Positions 1 to 7,437 of a DNA stretch of 61,729 bases are shown here, one piece after another; the stretch's first letter is position 1, and each line of letters begins with the position of its first letter. Source of the DNA: Deinococcales bacterium (GTDB lineage Bacteria > Deinococcota > Deinococci > Deinococcales > JAAFIG01); the NCBI GenBank assembly GCA_025359505.1, contig JANYHH010000059.1, forward strand, positions 1-61,729, given 5' to 3'. The position numbers and the translations under genes were made by a program. The notes under the pieces were generated by a model. It did no database searches. It had not been told where the DNA came from and saw only the letters and a program-made list of their open reading frames with translations.

Positions 1-2
1 TC

Positions 3-281
3 ATGGGCATGAAAACCGAGGGTCAGCAGACCGTCATCGACGCCATCGGCGGGCAGACCGAGTATCTGGGCGGGCTACTGTACCCCGCGACAAACGACAT
101 GCCACCCGGTGAGATCGCCTTCAAGATCAGCGGCGGCGCAAAGGCGTCGCTGCTGTACTCCAACATTGTCTACACGACCCGCAATTACGACACGCAAGTG
201 CGCGAGTCTCGAGGCTCAGATGTGAAGACGCTCGAGACGGTGGGAGCGCCGGAACGCACGCGATTGTTCAACACGCGCTAA
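3..281 (+). CDS. C-terminal end of an unknown protein (probably cut by the window edge)
   Basis: This open frame covers 92 residues and stops at TAA 279-281. The first ATG is only two bases from the window edge and has no visible ribosome binding site, so the true start is probably outside. The sequence is hydrophilic with beta-strand-like stretches, for example PPGEIAFKISGG followed by ASLLYSNIVY. This loosely recalls the last strands of an extracellular beta-sandwich domain of the DUF4352 kind, but that is an impression only. No signal peptide or membrane segment is visible in the part present. A repeat-rich spacer follows it. Confidence 0.5.
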   Translation: MGMKTEGQQTVIDAIGGQTEYLGGLLYPATNDMPPGEIAFKISGGAKASLLYSNIVYTTRNYDTQVRESRGSDVKTLETVGAPERTRLFNTR

Positions 282-347
282 TACGGATTTCGTTTAATCA
301 CTTCATTTATTCTTGCGAATAAATTGCGTTCAGCACGAAATCCGTAT
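281..347. repeat. nested inverted repeat (13-bp arms with an inner hairpin)
   Basis: ATACGGATTTCGT (281-293) is repeated in perfect inversion as ACGAAATCCGTAT (335-347). Inside the loop lies a second hairpin, ATTTATTC (305-312) against GAATAAAT (317-324). The outer arm begins at the stop codon of the preceding gene, so it could end its transcript, but no T-run follows. It could also be a small inverted-repeat element. Confidence 0.7.
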
Positions 348-370
348 CTGTTCCTATGCCCTCTAGGGCA

Positions 371-392
371 GAAAATTCTTTAAAGAATTTTC
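371..392. repeat. 22-bp perfect palindrome
   Basis: The bases from 371 to 392 read the same on both strands, centred on CTTTAAAG (378-385). The palindrome is A+T-rich in a G+C-rich region. The function is unknown; it may be an operator or part of the repeat block between 281 and 646. Confidence 0.7.
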
Positions 393-467
393 CGGAATTT
401 GTATAAGTCACGCCAAAGGCGAAAGATTGAACTCGAGCGACAATGCGCCACGCACGATCCTTCGTAG

Positions 468-506
468 GGGTTTAGCACGCTAAACCCGGTGCGCCGCAAG
501 GCGCAC
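468..506. repeat. two adjacent hairpins downstream of lemA
   Basis: GGGTTTAGC (468-476) pairs with GCTAAACCC (479-487). Immediately after, GTGCGCC (489-495) pairs with GGCGCAC (500-506) around a GCAA loop. The pair lies beyond the lemA stop, past the 18-bp tandem array, and could stop or protect that transcript. No T-run is present on either strand. Confidence 0.6.
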
Positions 507-510
507 TTAC

Positions 511-646
511 GTCCCTCGAGATTCAGCCGTCCCTCGAGATTCAGCCGTCCCTCGAGATTCAGCCGTCCCTCGAGATTCAGCCGTCCCTCGAGATTCAGCC
601 GTCCCTCGAGATTCAGCCGTCCCTCGAGATTCAGCCGTCCCTCGAG
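511..646. repeat. 18-bp tandem array containing CTCGAG (7 full copies and a 10-bp partial)
   Basis: The unit GTCCCTCGAGATTCAGCC starts at 511, 529, 547, 565, 583, 601 and 619 without a single mismatch. A partial copy, GTCCCTCGAG, follows at 637-646. Each unit carries one CTCGAG. It sits between the end of lemA (minus strand) and the hairpins at 468-506. Perfect identity points to recent expansion or active homogenisation. Apparent open frames through it are only a product of the 18-bp period. Confidence 0.95.
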
Positions 647-686
647 CAATCAAGTAACGCTCGAAGTCGAACCTCGAGCCTTCAAT

Positions 687-1232
687 TCAGAATTGCACGG
701 CCGGCACGGCACGGTCGCCTTCGGACGCCTCAAACATGGCCTTGCTGGTTTTGCCCATCGTCGGCGCGAAGAACACGCCGGGGATCGTCGTGATCGAGTT
801 GTTGAACGCCAGTACGGTGTCGTTGTAAAACTGGCGGCTGTAAGCGATTTTGTCTTCCAAGTCCGACAGCTCGGACTGCAATTGTTGGAAGCCTTGGTTG
901 GCTTTCAGGTCTGGGTAGGCTTCTGCGACGGCGAAAACGGTGCGGAGTGCGCCGGACAGGGCGCTCGAGGCGACGGCTTTCTCTTCGACCGTGTTGGCGC
1001 TTTGCATCATCGTGCGGGCTTTGGTGACGTTTTCAAAGACGCTGCTCTCGTGGGTGGCGTACCCCTTGACGGTGCTGACGAGATTCGGCACGAGATCGCC
1101 GCGTTTCTTGAGTTGCACGTCGATCTGTGCCAGTGCATTCGCCACGCGGTTTTCAAGCGAGGCGATGTTATTGAAAACACTGATGCCGACGAAGACGATG
1201 ACCGCGAGAATAATCAGAATAATCCAACCCAT
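687..1232 (-). CDS. lemA: LemA family membrane protein
   Basis: The 181-residue protein has an N-terminal membrane anchor (about residues 2-20, WIILIILAVIVFVGISVF). A long helical domain follows, with the family signature around residues 23-60 (NNIASLENRVANALAQIDVQ, then KRGDLVPNLVSTVKGYA). The length matches the usual 180-200 residues. LemA proteins are anchored with the helical part outside the membrane; their molecular role is not settled. GGAGG lies seven bases before the ATG, so this start is secure. It is the last gene of a minus-strand group after the DUF2207 protein, a pairing seen in many bacteria. Confidence 0.93.
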   Translation of the reverse strand: MGWIILIILAVIVFVGISVFNNIASLENRVANALAQIDVQLKKRGDLVPNLVSTVKGYATHESSVFENVTKARTMMQSANTVEEKAVASSALSGALRTVFAVAEAYPDLKANQGFQQLQSELSDLEDKIAYSRQFYNDTVLAFNNSITTIPGVFFAPTMGKTSKAMFEASEGDRAVPAVQF

Positions 1233-1358
1233 AAGAACCTCCGTTGACCGTGTGCTCGAGCCAGCTTAGACCTTGACTGACTGTACTGCTCAAATACGCG
1301 AATTGCTCAAGATTGGTTACGAGACTCGAGCGCCTGAGTTCCCGATTTTCTCGCCGAC

Positions 1359-3257
1359 TCAACCAGCCGAATCGCCGCCGCCCCCGCCGCTGCCACCGAA
1401 ACTGCCGCCGCCGAACCCGCCACCGCTGCCCGAATCGCTCGAGGGATTGAAGGCGCTCTCCAAGTTGGATAAGTTACTGCTGATGGCTGACAGGCTGCTC
1501 AGCGCGGTCAGGCTATCGGTGACGCTGGCGATGTTGCCGCCCAAGCCGCCCCCGGCGTAGTAGCCAATCCAAGTCGGCGTGTAATAGTCGTTCGGGTACT
1601 CCTGCGCCAGCCGCTTGATGTTTTGCAGGTAGGCGGCCGCCACGCCCAAGGCGCTGGCGTAGACGAAGTGGTAGTCCCAGAGCTTCAGGTGTTCGGCCGG
1701 CGCGTCCTTCATCGCGCTGAAGTCGGTCAGGAAGTTCTTGTACGCCCCCCAGCGCTTGGCGTTCAACAGCTTATCGGCGTTCCAGCGCGGCAGCGCGATG
1801 CTTGCGATCACGCCTGCGAGGATGTTGAGGACGCCCGCGACCATCAAGCCGACCCCAACACCCGTCAGCGTCCCCAGCAGGAAAAACCCGCCGAACAAGC
1901 TCAGTGCGCCCGCGCCGAAGGCCGCGATCGTCCACGGCGTACCTTTGCTGCTCGAGGCGATGTCTAGGAGTGGCCCGTGAACGGCTTCGTAGCCGTCTCT
2001 TGGCAGCGCTGACAGCGATTTGCCCAGCTCTGGGCGGCTTTGGAAATACAGCTTCAGCTCCGTCGGCGTGACAACGTTATCGCTGCCACGTGCCCCATTG
2101 AGGGCGCTCCACAGTTGCGCTTCAAAAGCAGACAGCAAATTAAAATCTGGGCGGTTGGTGAGCGCGAAGCAGGTCTCGTCTTTTGCGCCCAAGCCTAAAA
2201 AGCCACTCGAGTGTTGACGCTCTAATTTCAGATACCCGCGCCGCGCAAAGTCCAGCAGCGTCGCGCCGACGGCTTTGCCCAAGGCCTGAGCACCCGGACT
2301 GTTCTGCGTCAGGATGTACGGTACGGCGCTCGGCGGGATGTCCTCGGCCGGTTCGCGGTAGTAGCGGCCAACCTCGAGCGTCGCGGGTTCCTTGCCGAAA
2401 CGCTGGTAGACCGTCCAAATATTTGCGCCGATGAAGATCACGCTGACGAACGGCAGGAACAGCAACCACGTGGGCGGCGGCGGTGGCGGCTCTGCGAAAC
2501 CGCCGTTTTGGAGGGCGGCGCTCGAGGCGTCCCGAAAGCCCTGCGTGTCGCGCTTGATGTCGGCGAGCCAGCCGTTGAAGGCGTCTTTGGCCACGGTGTT
2601 GACGGCGGTGGGAAACTGACTGGTCGGCATGAACGCACGGACGCGCACGAACTCGTCTTCAGAAACCTCGGGTAGCTTGATCGTCGCCGTGCCAGCGGCG
2701 TCGTTGAACGCGAGCGTCCCAATGCGGCTCCTGCCCGTAAAGACGAAGACTCTGAACGGCTTGGGGTTCGGCGCGGGCGCGTGCAGGATCACCGTGTAGT
2801 TCTTCACCAGATTGTGGCTCGAGGTCAGCAACTGGCGGTCAAACTGCGCGACATCGTTGGCGACATCCAGATCGCCCTGAATGGTGTATGCGAAACTAAA
2901 CGAGCGCTGTTCGTCGCTTGCGCTAAAATCCAAGCGCAGCGTGTTGTTTTCCACGCTCGAGGCGGGTGCGGGCTTGCCGTCCGTGGCGACCGCCTGCTCG
3001 AAGCGCACGCTGGCATTGCCGCTGCCGCCACTCGAGCGCGGCTCTATTGCGATGCGAGCGAAGCTGTACGAACCTTGAAAGTCGTAGGTGCGCGTGTCCA
3101 CGACCCTGATGCTGCCGTCGCCCAGAAAGTACAGGTCGTGTGTCAGGTTGACCAGCGAAAACGACTTGGCGGCCGCGACGCCGGGGATCATCCACAACAG
3201 CAGTGCCAGCATTCGCAGGGTTGGCTTCACGTGACCATCATACGTGGCTTTACCCAC
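1359..3257 (-). CDS. DUF2207 family membrane protein with signal peptide and glycine-rich tail
   Basis: The protein has up to 632 residues. Its N-terminus has a hydrophobic signal (LALLLWMIPGVAAA), an outside beta-rich DUF2207 region, a membrane segment (about residues 262-285), an inside region, and two further membrane segments (about 440-490). It ends in a Gly/Ser-rich tail (GGGFGGGSFGGSGGGGG) typical of this family and of TPM-domain proteins. GTG 3257 is preceded by GGGGAA five bases away. GTG 3230 is an alternative that would give a more usual signal peptide length. It starts 12 bases after the ABC-F gene and is followed 126 bases later by lemA, so it probably acts with LemA at the envelope. 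Confidence 0.85.
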   Translation of the reverse strand: MGKATYDGHVKPTLRMLALLLWMIPGVAAAKSFSLVNLTHDLYFLGDGSIRVVDTRTYDFQGSYSFARIAIEPRSSGGSGNASVRFEQAVATDGKPAPASSVENNTLRLDFSASDEQRSFSFAYTIQGDLDVANDVAQFDRQLLTSSHNLVKNYTVILHAPAPNPKPFRVFVFTGRSRIGTLAFNDAAGTATIKLPEVSEDEFVRVRAFMPTSQFPTAVNTVAKDAFNGWLADIKRDTQGFRDASSAALQNGGFAEPPPPPPTWLLFLPFVSVIFIGANIWTVYQRFGKEPATLEVGRYYREPAEDIPPSAVPYILTQNSPGAQALGKAVGATLLDFARRGYLKLERQHSSGFLGLGAKDETCFALTNRPDFNLLSAFEAQLWSALNGARGSDNVVTPTELKLYFQSRPELGKSLSALPRDGYEAVHGPLLDIASSSKGTPWTIAAFGAGALSLFGGFFLLGTLTGVGVGLMVAGVLNILAGVIASIALPRWNADKLLNAKRWGAYKNFLTDFSAMKDAPAEHLKLWDYHFVYASALGVAAAYLQNIKRLAQEYPNDYYTPTWIGYYAGGGLGGNIASVTDSLTALSSLSAISSNLSNLESAFNPSSDSGSGGGFGGGSFGGSGGGGGDSAG

Positions 3258-3269
3258 GCTCGTTCCCCG

Positions 3270-5654
3270 CTACACGGCGATTGGTGCGGCGACCTTCGGT
3301 TTGCGGCGACGGCGACGCTTCTTTTTCGGGGCGGCTTCTGGCGTTGGACTGAGGGCTGATGCGGCAATCACAGTTTGCAGCGGTGCGGCTCCTCGAGCCT
3401 TGCGCCTGCGTCGCTTGCGTGTTCCCATCGCGGCTGCCGGGCGCAGCAAGCCCAGAGTGCGGGCGTACTCGAGACTGGTGATGGTCGTCCCATCTGGTGC
3501 GGTCACGCGCTCTGCCCCAAGATGCTCGAAACCGATCATCCGCGCCCCCTCGAGCAAAGCTCTGGTGAACCACGGCAGCGCTGACCCCGCGCTGCCCTCG
3601 AGCCAACTCAGCCTCAGATGCCCGCCCTCGAGCTGCCCCGCTAGGCTCGGGCAGCCCTGCGACCCGCGCACCCAGCAGCGCCACTGCATCGCAGATTCGT
3701 CACTGGCTGCCAAAATGACCTGCTTGAAGAACCGCACTTGAAAATCAAACTCGAGCGGCGCGGCGAAGTGAAGAGCGTACAGCGTCCCGAGTCGGGCGCG
3801 GGCCAGTGAGCGCTCGGCTCGCAAGCGCCCCCAGTCGCGCTCGGTCAAGCCGATGCGGTGCAGAAACAGCTCCTCGAGTTCGATCAGGCGCTCCTCTAAA
3901 AGCTGGATGTTCTGCGCCAGTGTCAGCGGTTTCTCAGTGATGATTGGCTCGAGTTCGTGGTCTAAGAGTCGCGCCGGGTCGAGGGTCACGCGCTCCCCGC
4001 GTTTTGAGCGCTCGTACCCCGCGAAGCCCCCCGTGTACTCGAGCAGATGCCCGCTTTCAATCCCGAAGACTCGCGTAGCGACGTTGCGGGCGAACTCGCG
4101 GTCGTGGGTGACGAACAGTAAGCTCCCCGGATAGCCGGTCAGCGCCTCCTCGAGCGTCTCCAAGGTTTCGACATCTAAATGATTCGTCGGCTCGTCCAGC
4201 AGCAGCAAATCTGCCCTCGTCGCTCCCAACAGCGCCAGCCCAGCGCGGGCGCGTTCGCCACCGCTCAGCGCCGACGGGCGCTTGTGCCAATCCTCGGGCT
4301 TAAAGCCGTAACGTCCCATCAGCGCCTTGCCCGCGCCCTCACCGACGCGGCTGGCGAGCTGCTCCAAAATCGCGCGGTTCGGCGACAAACCGTGGAAGGT
4401 CTGATCGAAATGCACGGCGACCGCGCCGTCGGCGTAGCGAATCAGCGGCGCAGCATCCTCGAGTCCCGCACCGCTCGAGGTCGCACTGCTCGAGTCTGTA
4501 CCGCTCGAGGTCGTACCGCTCGAGGTGTCAGGCGCGAGTTCACCGAGCAGCATCTTCAGCAAGGTCGTCTTGCCCGCGCCGTTCGGCGCGAGCAGTGCCA
4601 CGCGATCCCCGAGCCGAATCCGCAGCCCCGCGTCGATCAGAATCCTCGAGTCGCCGTAGGATTTACTCAAGTGCTCTGCCCGCAAAATTGTCTCGGCTCG
4701 AGCGTCGCTGCTTTGCAGCGCCATCACGATCCGCCGCTCCTTGGCGGGCGCTTCGATCAGCGTCTCGCGCACGCGCTCGGCACGCGCTTTAATCGCCTTC
4801 GCCCGCCGCGCCAGTTTCGCGTTCTCCACGCCCCACGCCGCGACCTGCTGGTTCGCCCCCTCGAGCCGACGGGCTTCAAAACTGCCGATGCGGTGGTTTT
4901 TTTGCTGCACCCGCCGCAATTCCAGCCGTGCCAAGCGCGATTTGGTGTAGCCACCCGCGAAAACGCTCAGCTCGCCGCGCTCCAAATGAAAGGTCTGCTG
5001 CGCCACGCCGTCCAGTAACTTTCGGTCGTGCGAGACGATCAGCACCGCGCCCGCGTACTCCTGTAACTCTCGCTCGAGCCATTCGCGCATCCGGATGTCG
5101 AGGTGATTGGTCGGCTCGTCCAGAATCAGCACGTCCGGCCGCCCGATCAGCGCCACCGCCAATGCCAAGCGCGTGCGCTCGCCGCCGCTCAAAGACCCCG
5201 CCTCACGTTCCAGAAACGGCCTCAACTCGAGCGCCGCTATTGCTTGCGCCGCCTGTGCCTGCGCTCCGTACCCGCCCGCGAATTCAAACTGCTCCAGCGT
5301 CACCGACCACGCCTCGAGCGCCGTGGGGTCGGTGTCCATCCGCGTCTCCAGATCGCGCAGTCTGATTTCAAGGCTCGCCACGAAGCTCAGAGCGCTGCCG
5401 ATCACGTCCGCGACGCTTTCCGCGCCGTACAGCGGGTCTTGCACCAGATAACCGATGCGCGTATCGGGCGCGACCTCGAGATCACCGCTTTCCGGGCGCA
5501 ATTCGCCCGTCAGAATTCGCAGCAGCGTCGTCTTGCCCGCGCCGTTGCGGCCGGTGAGTGCCACGCGCATTCCGCCCATCAGCGCGAAACTGACGCCAGA
5601 TAGCGTCACGCGGTCGCCGTAAGCGTGTCTGAGATCATTTGCCTGCACGAGCAT
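3270..5654 (-). CDS. ABC-F family ATPase with long C-terminal extension
   Basis: The protein has two ATP-binding domains and no membrane segments, the mark of ABC-F proteins, which mostly act on the ribosome (translation factors or antibiotic resistance). Domain 1 has GRNGAGKTT, LSGGERTRL and LILDEPTNHLD. Domain 2 has APNGAGKTT, LSGGERARA and LLLDEPTNHLD. At 794 residues it is well over the usual 500-650. The extra 200 or so C-terminal residues are of unknown fold and end in two very basic runs (RKRRRRK and KKKRRRRRK) that could bind RNA. A low-complexity Ser/Thr/Gly insert follows the second Walker A and is encoded by CTCGAG tandem units. The start ATG follows TAGAAT by seven bases, so translation is probably leaderless. 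Confidence 0.92.
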   Translation of the reverse strand: MLVQANDLRHAYGDRVTLSGVSFALMGGMRVALTGRNGAGKTTLLRILTGELRPESGDLEVAPDTRIGYLVQDPLYGAESVADVIGSALSFVASLEIRLRDLETRMDTDPTALEAWSVTLEQFEFAGGYGAQAQAAQAIAALELRPFLEREAGSLSGGERTRLALAVALIGRPDVLILDEPTNHLDIRMREWLERELQEYAGAVLIVSHDRKLLDGVAQQTFHLERGELSVFAGGYTKSRLARLELRRVQQKNHRIGSFEARRLEGANQQVAAWGVENAKLARRAKAIKARAERVRETLIEAPAKERRIVMALQSSDARAETILRAEHLSKSYGDSRILIDAGLRIRLGDRVALLAPNGAGKTTLLKMLLGELAPDTSSGTTSSGTDSSSATSSGAGLEDAAPLIRYADGAVAVHFDQTFHGLSPNRAILEQLASRVGEGAGKALMGRYGFKPEDWHKRPSALSGGERARAGLALLGATRADLLLLDEPTNHLDVETLETLEEALTGYPGSLLFVTHDREFARNVATRVFGIESGHLLEYTGGFAGYERSKRGERVTLDPARLLDHELEPIITEKPLTLAQNIQLLEERLIELEELFLHRIGLTERDWGRLRAERSLARARLGTLYALHFAAPLEFDFQVRFFKQVILAASDESAMQWRCWVRGSQGCPSLAGQLEGGHLRLSWLEGSAGSALPWFTRALLEGARMIGFEHLGAERVTAPDGTTITSLEYARTLGLLRPAAAMGTRKRRRRKARGAAPLQTVIAASALSPTPEAAPKKKRRRRRKPKVAAPIAV
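4474..4524. repeat. 15-bp CTCGAG tandem units inside the ABC-F gene
   Basis: CTCGAG occurs at 4474, 4489, 4504 and 4519, exactly 15 bases apart, with similar intervening bases. The units encode a five-residue repeat (TSSGT, TSSGT, DSSSA, TSSGA) that extends a loop after the second Walker A motif. Because 15 is a multiple of 3, the frame is kept. Confidence 0.85.
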
Positions 5655-5661
5655 GAGACGG

Positions 5662-5667
5662 ATTCTA
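5662..5667 (-). promoter_or_regulatory. -10 box of the ABC-F gene
   Basis: On the minus strand TAGAAT stands seven bases before the ATG at 5654. This leaves no room for a ribosome binding site and fits a leaderless transcript. Confidence 0.6.
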
Positions 5668-5725
5668 CGGCTTGGAGTGCTGGGAGCACTGCGCTCGACT
5701 CGAGGGGGGAAGGCTTACACTGTGC

Positions 5726-5891
5726 ATGGCGGGACGACACGGACATCAACGACGCGAAACGCTTGCTGCTCGAGTTTGACGGTGCAGCGTTGGAAGACAT
5801 TTGGCGCAGCCTCGAGCCTTTCTTAATCCCCGGTTCAGCACTCAAGGCGCGGTACGCATTGGAGGATTTATGGGACGCCCAATCAACCTGA
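5726..5891 (+). pseudogene. possible small gene with a frameshifted or misplaced start
   Basis: The frame that ends at TAG/TGA near 5891 encodes a plausible 50-residue helical sequence (AKRLLLEFDGAALEDIWRSL, then a segment rich in Leu and Ala). It has no ATG or GTG in the last 70 bases before it. A TACACT -10 box (5716-5721) stands four bases before an ATG at 5726, but that ATG is one base out of frame and opens only 17 codons. Removing one G after the ATG would join them. It overlaps the next gene by 22 bases, as cotranslated pairs do. It may be a recently broken gene, or may start at TTG 5763. Confidence 0.3.
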
Positions 5892-6235
5892 CCGACGAAT
5901 TGGCATCTGCGGCACTCGAGCGGCGCAGCTTGGATTTGCGGGAAGTCGTGCTGAATCTTCTGCGCCAATTTCCAGACTTAGCGCTCGCCCCAGCACCAGA
6001 TATCCTCGATCCTCGCGCTCGAGCGATCGCGGCGAGTTTGCTCGAGTTGCTGGCTGGACGGCGCGGTCAGATAGCGCCAGAGTGGACGGGGCGCGAAGGT
6101 CAAACCGAGCCGTTCTTTCTCGTCGCAGCGGCTGAGACCATGCCGCGCCTCAAGTTGCTGTGCGAGCAGGAAGCGCCCCCCGCGCTGAGAAAACGCAATT
6201 TGTACGCGCCCGTTAATTTTCTCGAGGTTGCCTGA
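5870..6235 (+). CDS. small conserved-looking protein of unknown function
   Basis: The 121-residue soluble protein starts at ATG 5870, with GGAGG at 5861-5865. It has an N-terminal helical part (residues 1-60, Leu/Ala/Asp-rich) and a C-terminal half with aromatic and charged residues (PEWTGREGQTEPFFL, then LRKRNLYAPVNFLEVA at the end). I recall similar endings in small proteins next to toxin-like or nucleotidyltransferase genes, but cannot name a family. The candidate reading frame just upstream overlaps its start, which would fit a two-gene module. Confidence 0.65.
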   Translation: MGRPINLTDELASAALERRSLDLREVVLNLLRQFPDLALAPAPDILDPRARAIAASLLELLAGRRGQIAPEWTGREGQTEPFFLVAAAETMPRLKLLCEQEAPPALRKRNLYAPVNFLEVA

Positions 6236-6358
6236 TTCCTCGTTTTCAAGCCGGTCGTCTACATCTTTGAAATCGTAAAGTCGATTCCGCTGAGGTGCGT
6301 CCTCGATGCCCGCCGAGATCATCTCGAGACGGGAATTCAGTTCGCCGCGCCAGACTCT

Positions 6359-6364
6359 TATAAT
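6359..6364 (+). promoter_or_regulatory. -10 box of the acetyltransferase at 6372
   Basis: TATAAT lies seven bases before ATG 6372. No ribosome binding site fits between them, so a leaderless transcript is likely. Confidence 0.65.
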
Positions 6365-6371
6365 TCGCGTG

Positions 6372-7151
6372 ATGAACTACACCCTGCGTGACCTCGAGAA
6401 CCCGTTCGAGATAGAAGCTCTCGAGCGCGTTCAACACAGCGCCTTTGGGTATCCAGACCGCGACATCACGCCGGGCAGTTTGCTGACGGTGCATTCGCAC
6501 ATGGGCGGGATCATCGTCGCGGCGTATCCCACGGACAGCCTCGAGCCAGTCGGCTTCGCGTATGGCTTTCCGGGGCGTTATTTTGATACTTGGGTGCACC
6601 ACTCGCACATGCTGGCGATTGATCCGGCGCACCGACAAAGCGGACTGGCAGCAGCGCTCAAGCACCATCAACGCGCTCGAGCGATTGCGCTGGGTTACAC
6701 GCGCATGACGTGGACGTTCGATCCGCTGATCGCCCGCAACGGGCGCTTCAATCTGGGCAAATTGGGCGCGAGGGCCGTGGCGTACCGCGAGGATTGGTAC
6801 GCGCTGCGCGGCGGAATCTACGCGGGGCTGCCCGCAGATCGATTCCTGATCGAATGGGATTTGACGGCTGAGCTGTGTGAGCATCCCGCGCCAGCGCCGC
6901 ACGGCGAAATTGCGCTCGAGGCGAGCGGGATTCGGGCTGGATCGGCGCAGCTCGAGTTGCGCGGTGATGCGGTATTGATCGAAGTGCCACGCGATATTGA
7001 GAGCCTTAAAGCCAATGATCTGGGGGCGGCGCGGTCGTGGCGCGACGCGCACCGAATTGTCTTCCCGCAGTATTTGGAGCGCGGGTATGTGGTGACGGAC
7101 TTGTGCGTTGATGGCTCGAGGACGTTTTACCTGCTCGAGCGGACGGGTTGA
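6372..7151 (+). CDS. COG3375-type GNAT acetyltransferase
   Basis: The protein has 259 residues. The acetyl-CoA fold is recognisable: a glycine-rich strand with GFAYGFPGR, then HSHMLAIDPAHRQSGLAAAL, which corresponds to the pyrophosphate-binding A-motif of GNAT enzymes, and WTFDPLIARNGRFNLGKLGA, a strongly conserved stretch of this family. The substrate is unknown. A paralogue lies at 32746-33474 with the same motifs ([20 protein letters not shown]), there next to the menC-type gene. The start is fixed by TATAAT seven bases upstream. It lies alone, with the photolyase 286 bases further on. Confidence 0.85.
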   Translation: MNYTLRDLENPFEIEALERVQHSAFGYPDRDITPGSLLTVHSHMGGIIVAAYPTDSLEPVGFAYGFPGRYFDTWVHHSHMLAIDPAHRQSGLAAALKHHQRARAIALGYTRMTWTFDPLIARNGRFNLGKLGARAVAYREDWYALRGGIYAGLPADRFLIEWDLTAELCEHPAPAPHGEIALEASGIRAGSAQLELRGDAVLIEVPRDIESLKANDLGAARSWRDAHRIVFPQYLERGYVVTDLCVDGSRTFYLLERTG

Positions 7152-7231
7152 GTTGTCGACTCGAGCGTTGAGGGGTGGATTGTGGCCAAGGCAACTCCAG
7201 TCAATCGTCATCTTGTTGTCGTCGGATCGTT

Positions 7232-7330
7232 GCACGGGCGCACACTAGTGTTCGCCCCTACAAGTAAAATGCAAACGCTCGAGTCGGACACATTTTTTGG
7301 TAGGGGCGAACTGCATGTTCGCCTGCCACT
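7232..7330. repeat. pair of GTAGGGGCGA hairpin repeats in inverted orientation
   Basis: Two copies of a hairpin repeat face each other. The left one, read on the minus strand, starts with GTAGGGGCGAAC at 7261 and runs to about 7232. The right one starts with the same 12 bases at 7300 and closes with GTTCGCC. Their 12-base outer arms (7250-7261 and 7300-7311) are perfect inverted repeats. The rest of the 286-base spacer between the acetyltransferase and the photolyase shows nothing else I can name. Related copies are at 34481, 41837, 43397 and 43485. Confidence 0.7.
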
Positions 7331-7437
7331 ACACTCAAGCGCAGACTCGAGGCCTCGAGAACTGCGGCTTTGCGCTTGACGCCCGGATTGTGGCGCTGGC
7401 CGCTGCACTGTTCTGCTGTCAACGTAATAATCAAATT

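Noticed and set aside
489-1247. Long plus-strand open frame across the 18-bp array and lemA
   Set aside because: It is opposite to the well-supported lemA gene and its first part is only the translated tandem repeat.
7297-7437. Upstream extension of the photolyase by 47 codons
   Set aside because: The added part runs through a hairpin repeat and has no similarity to the family, which starts at VVWFKRDLR.
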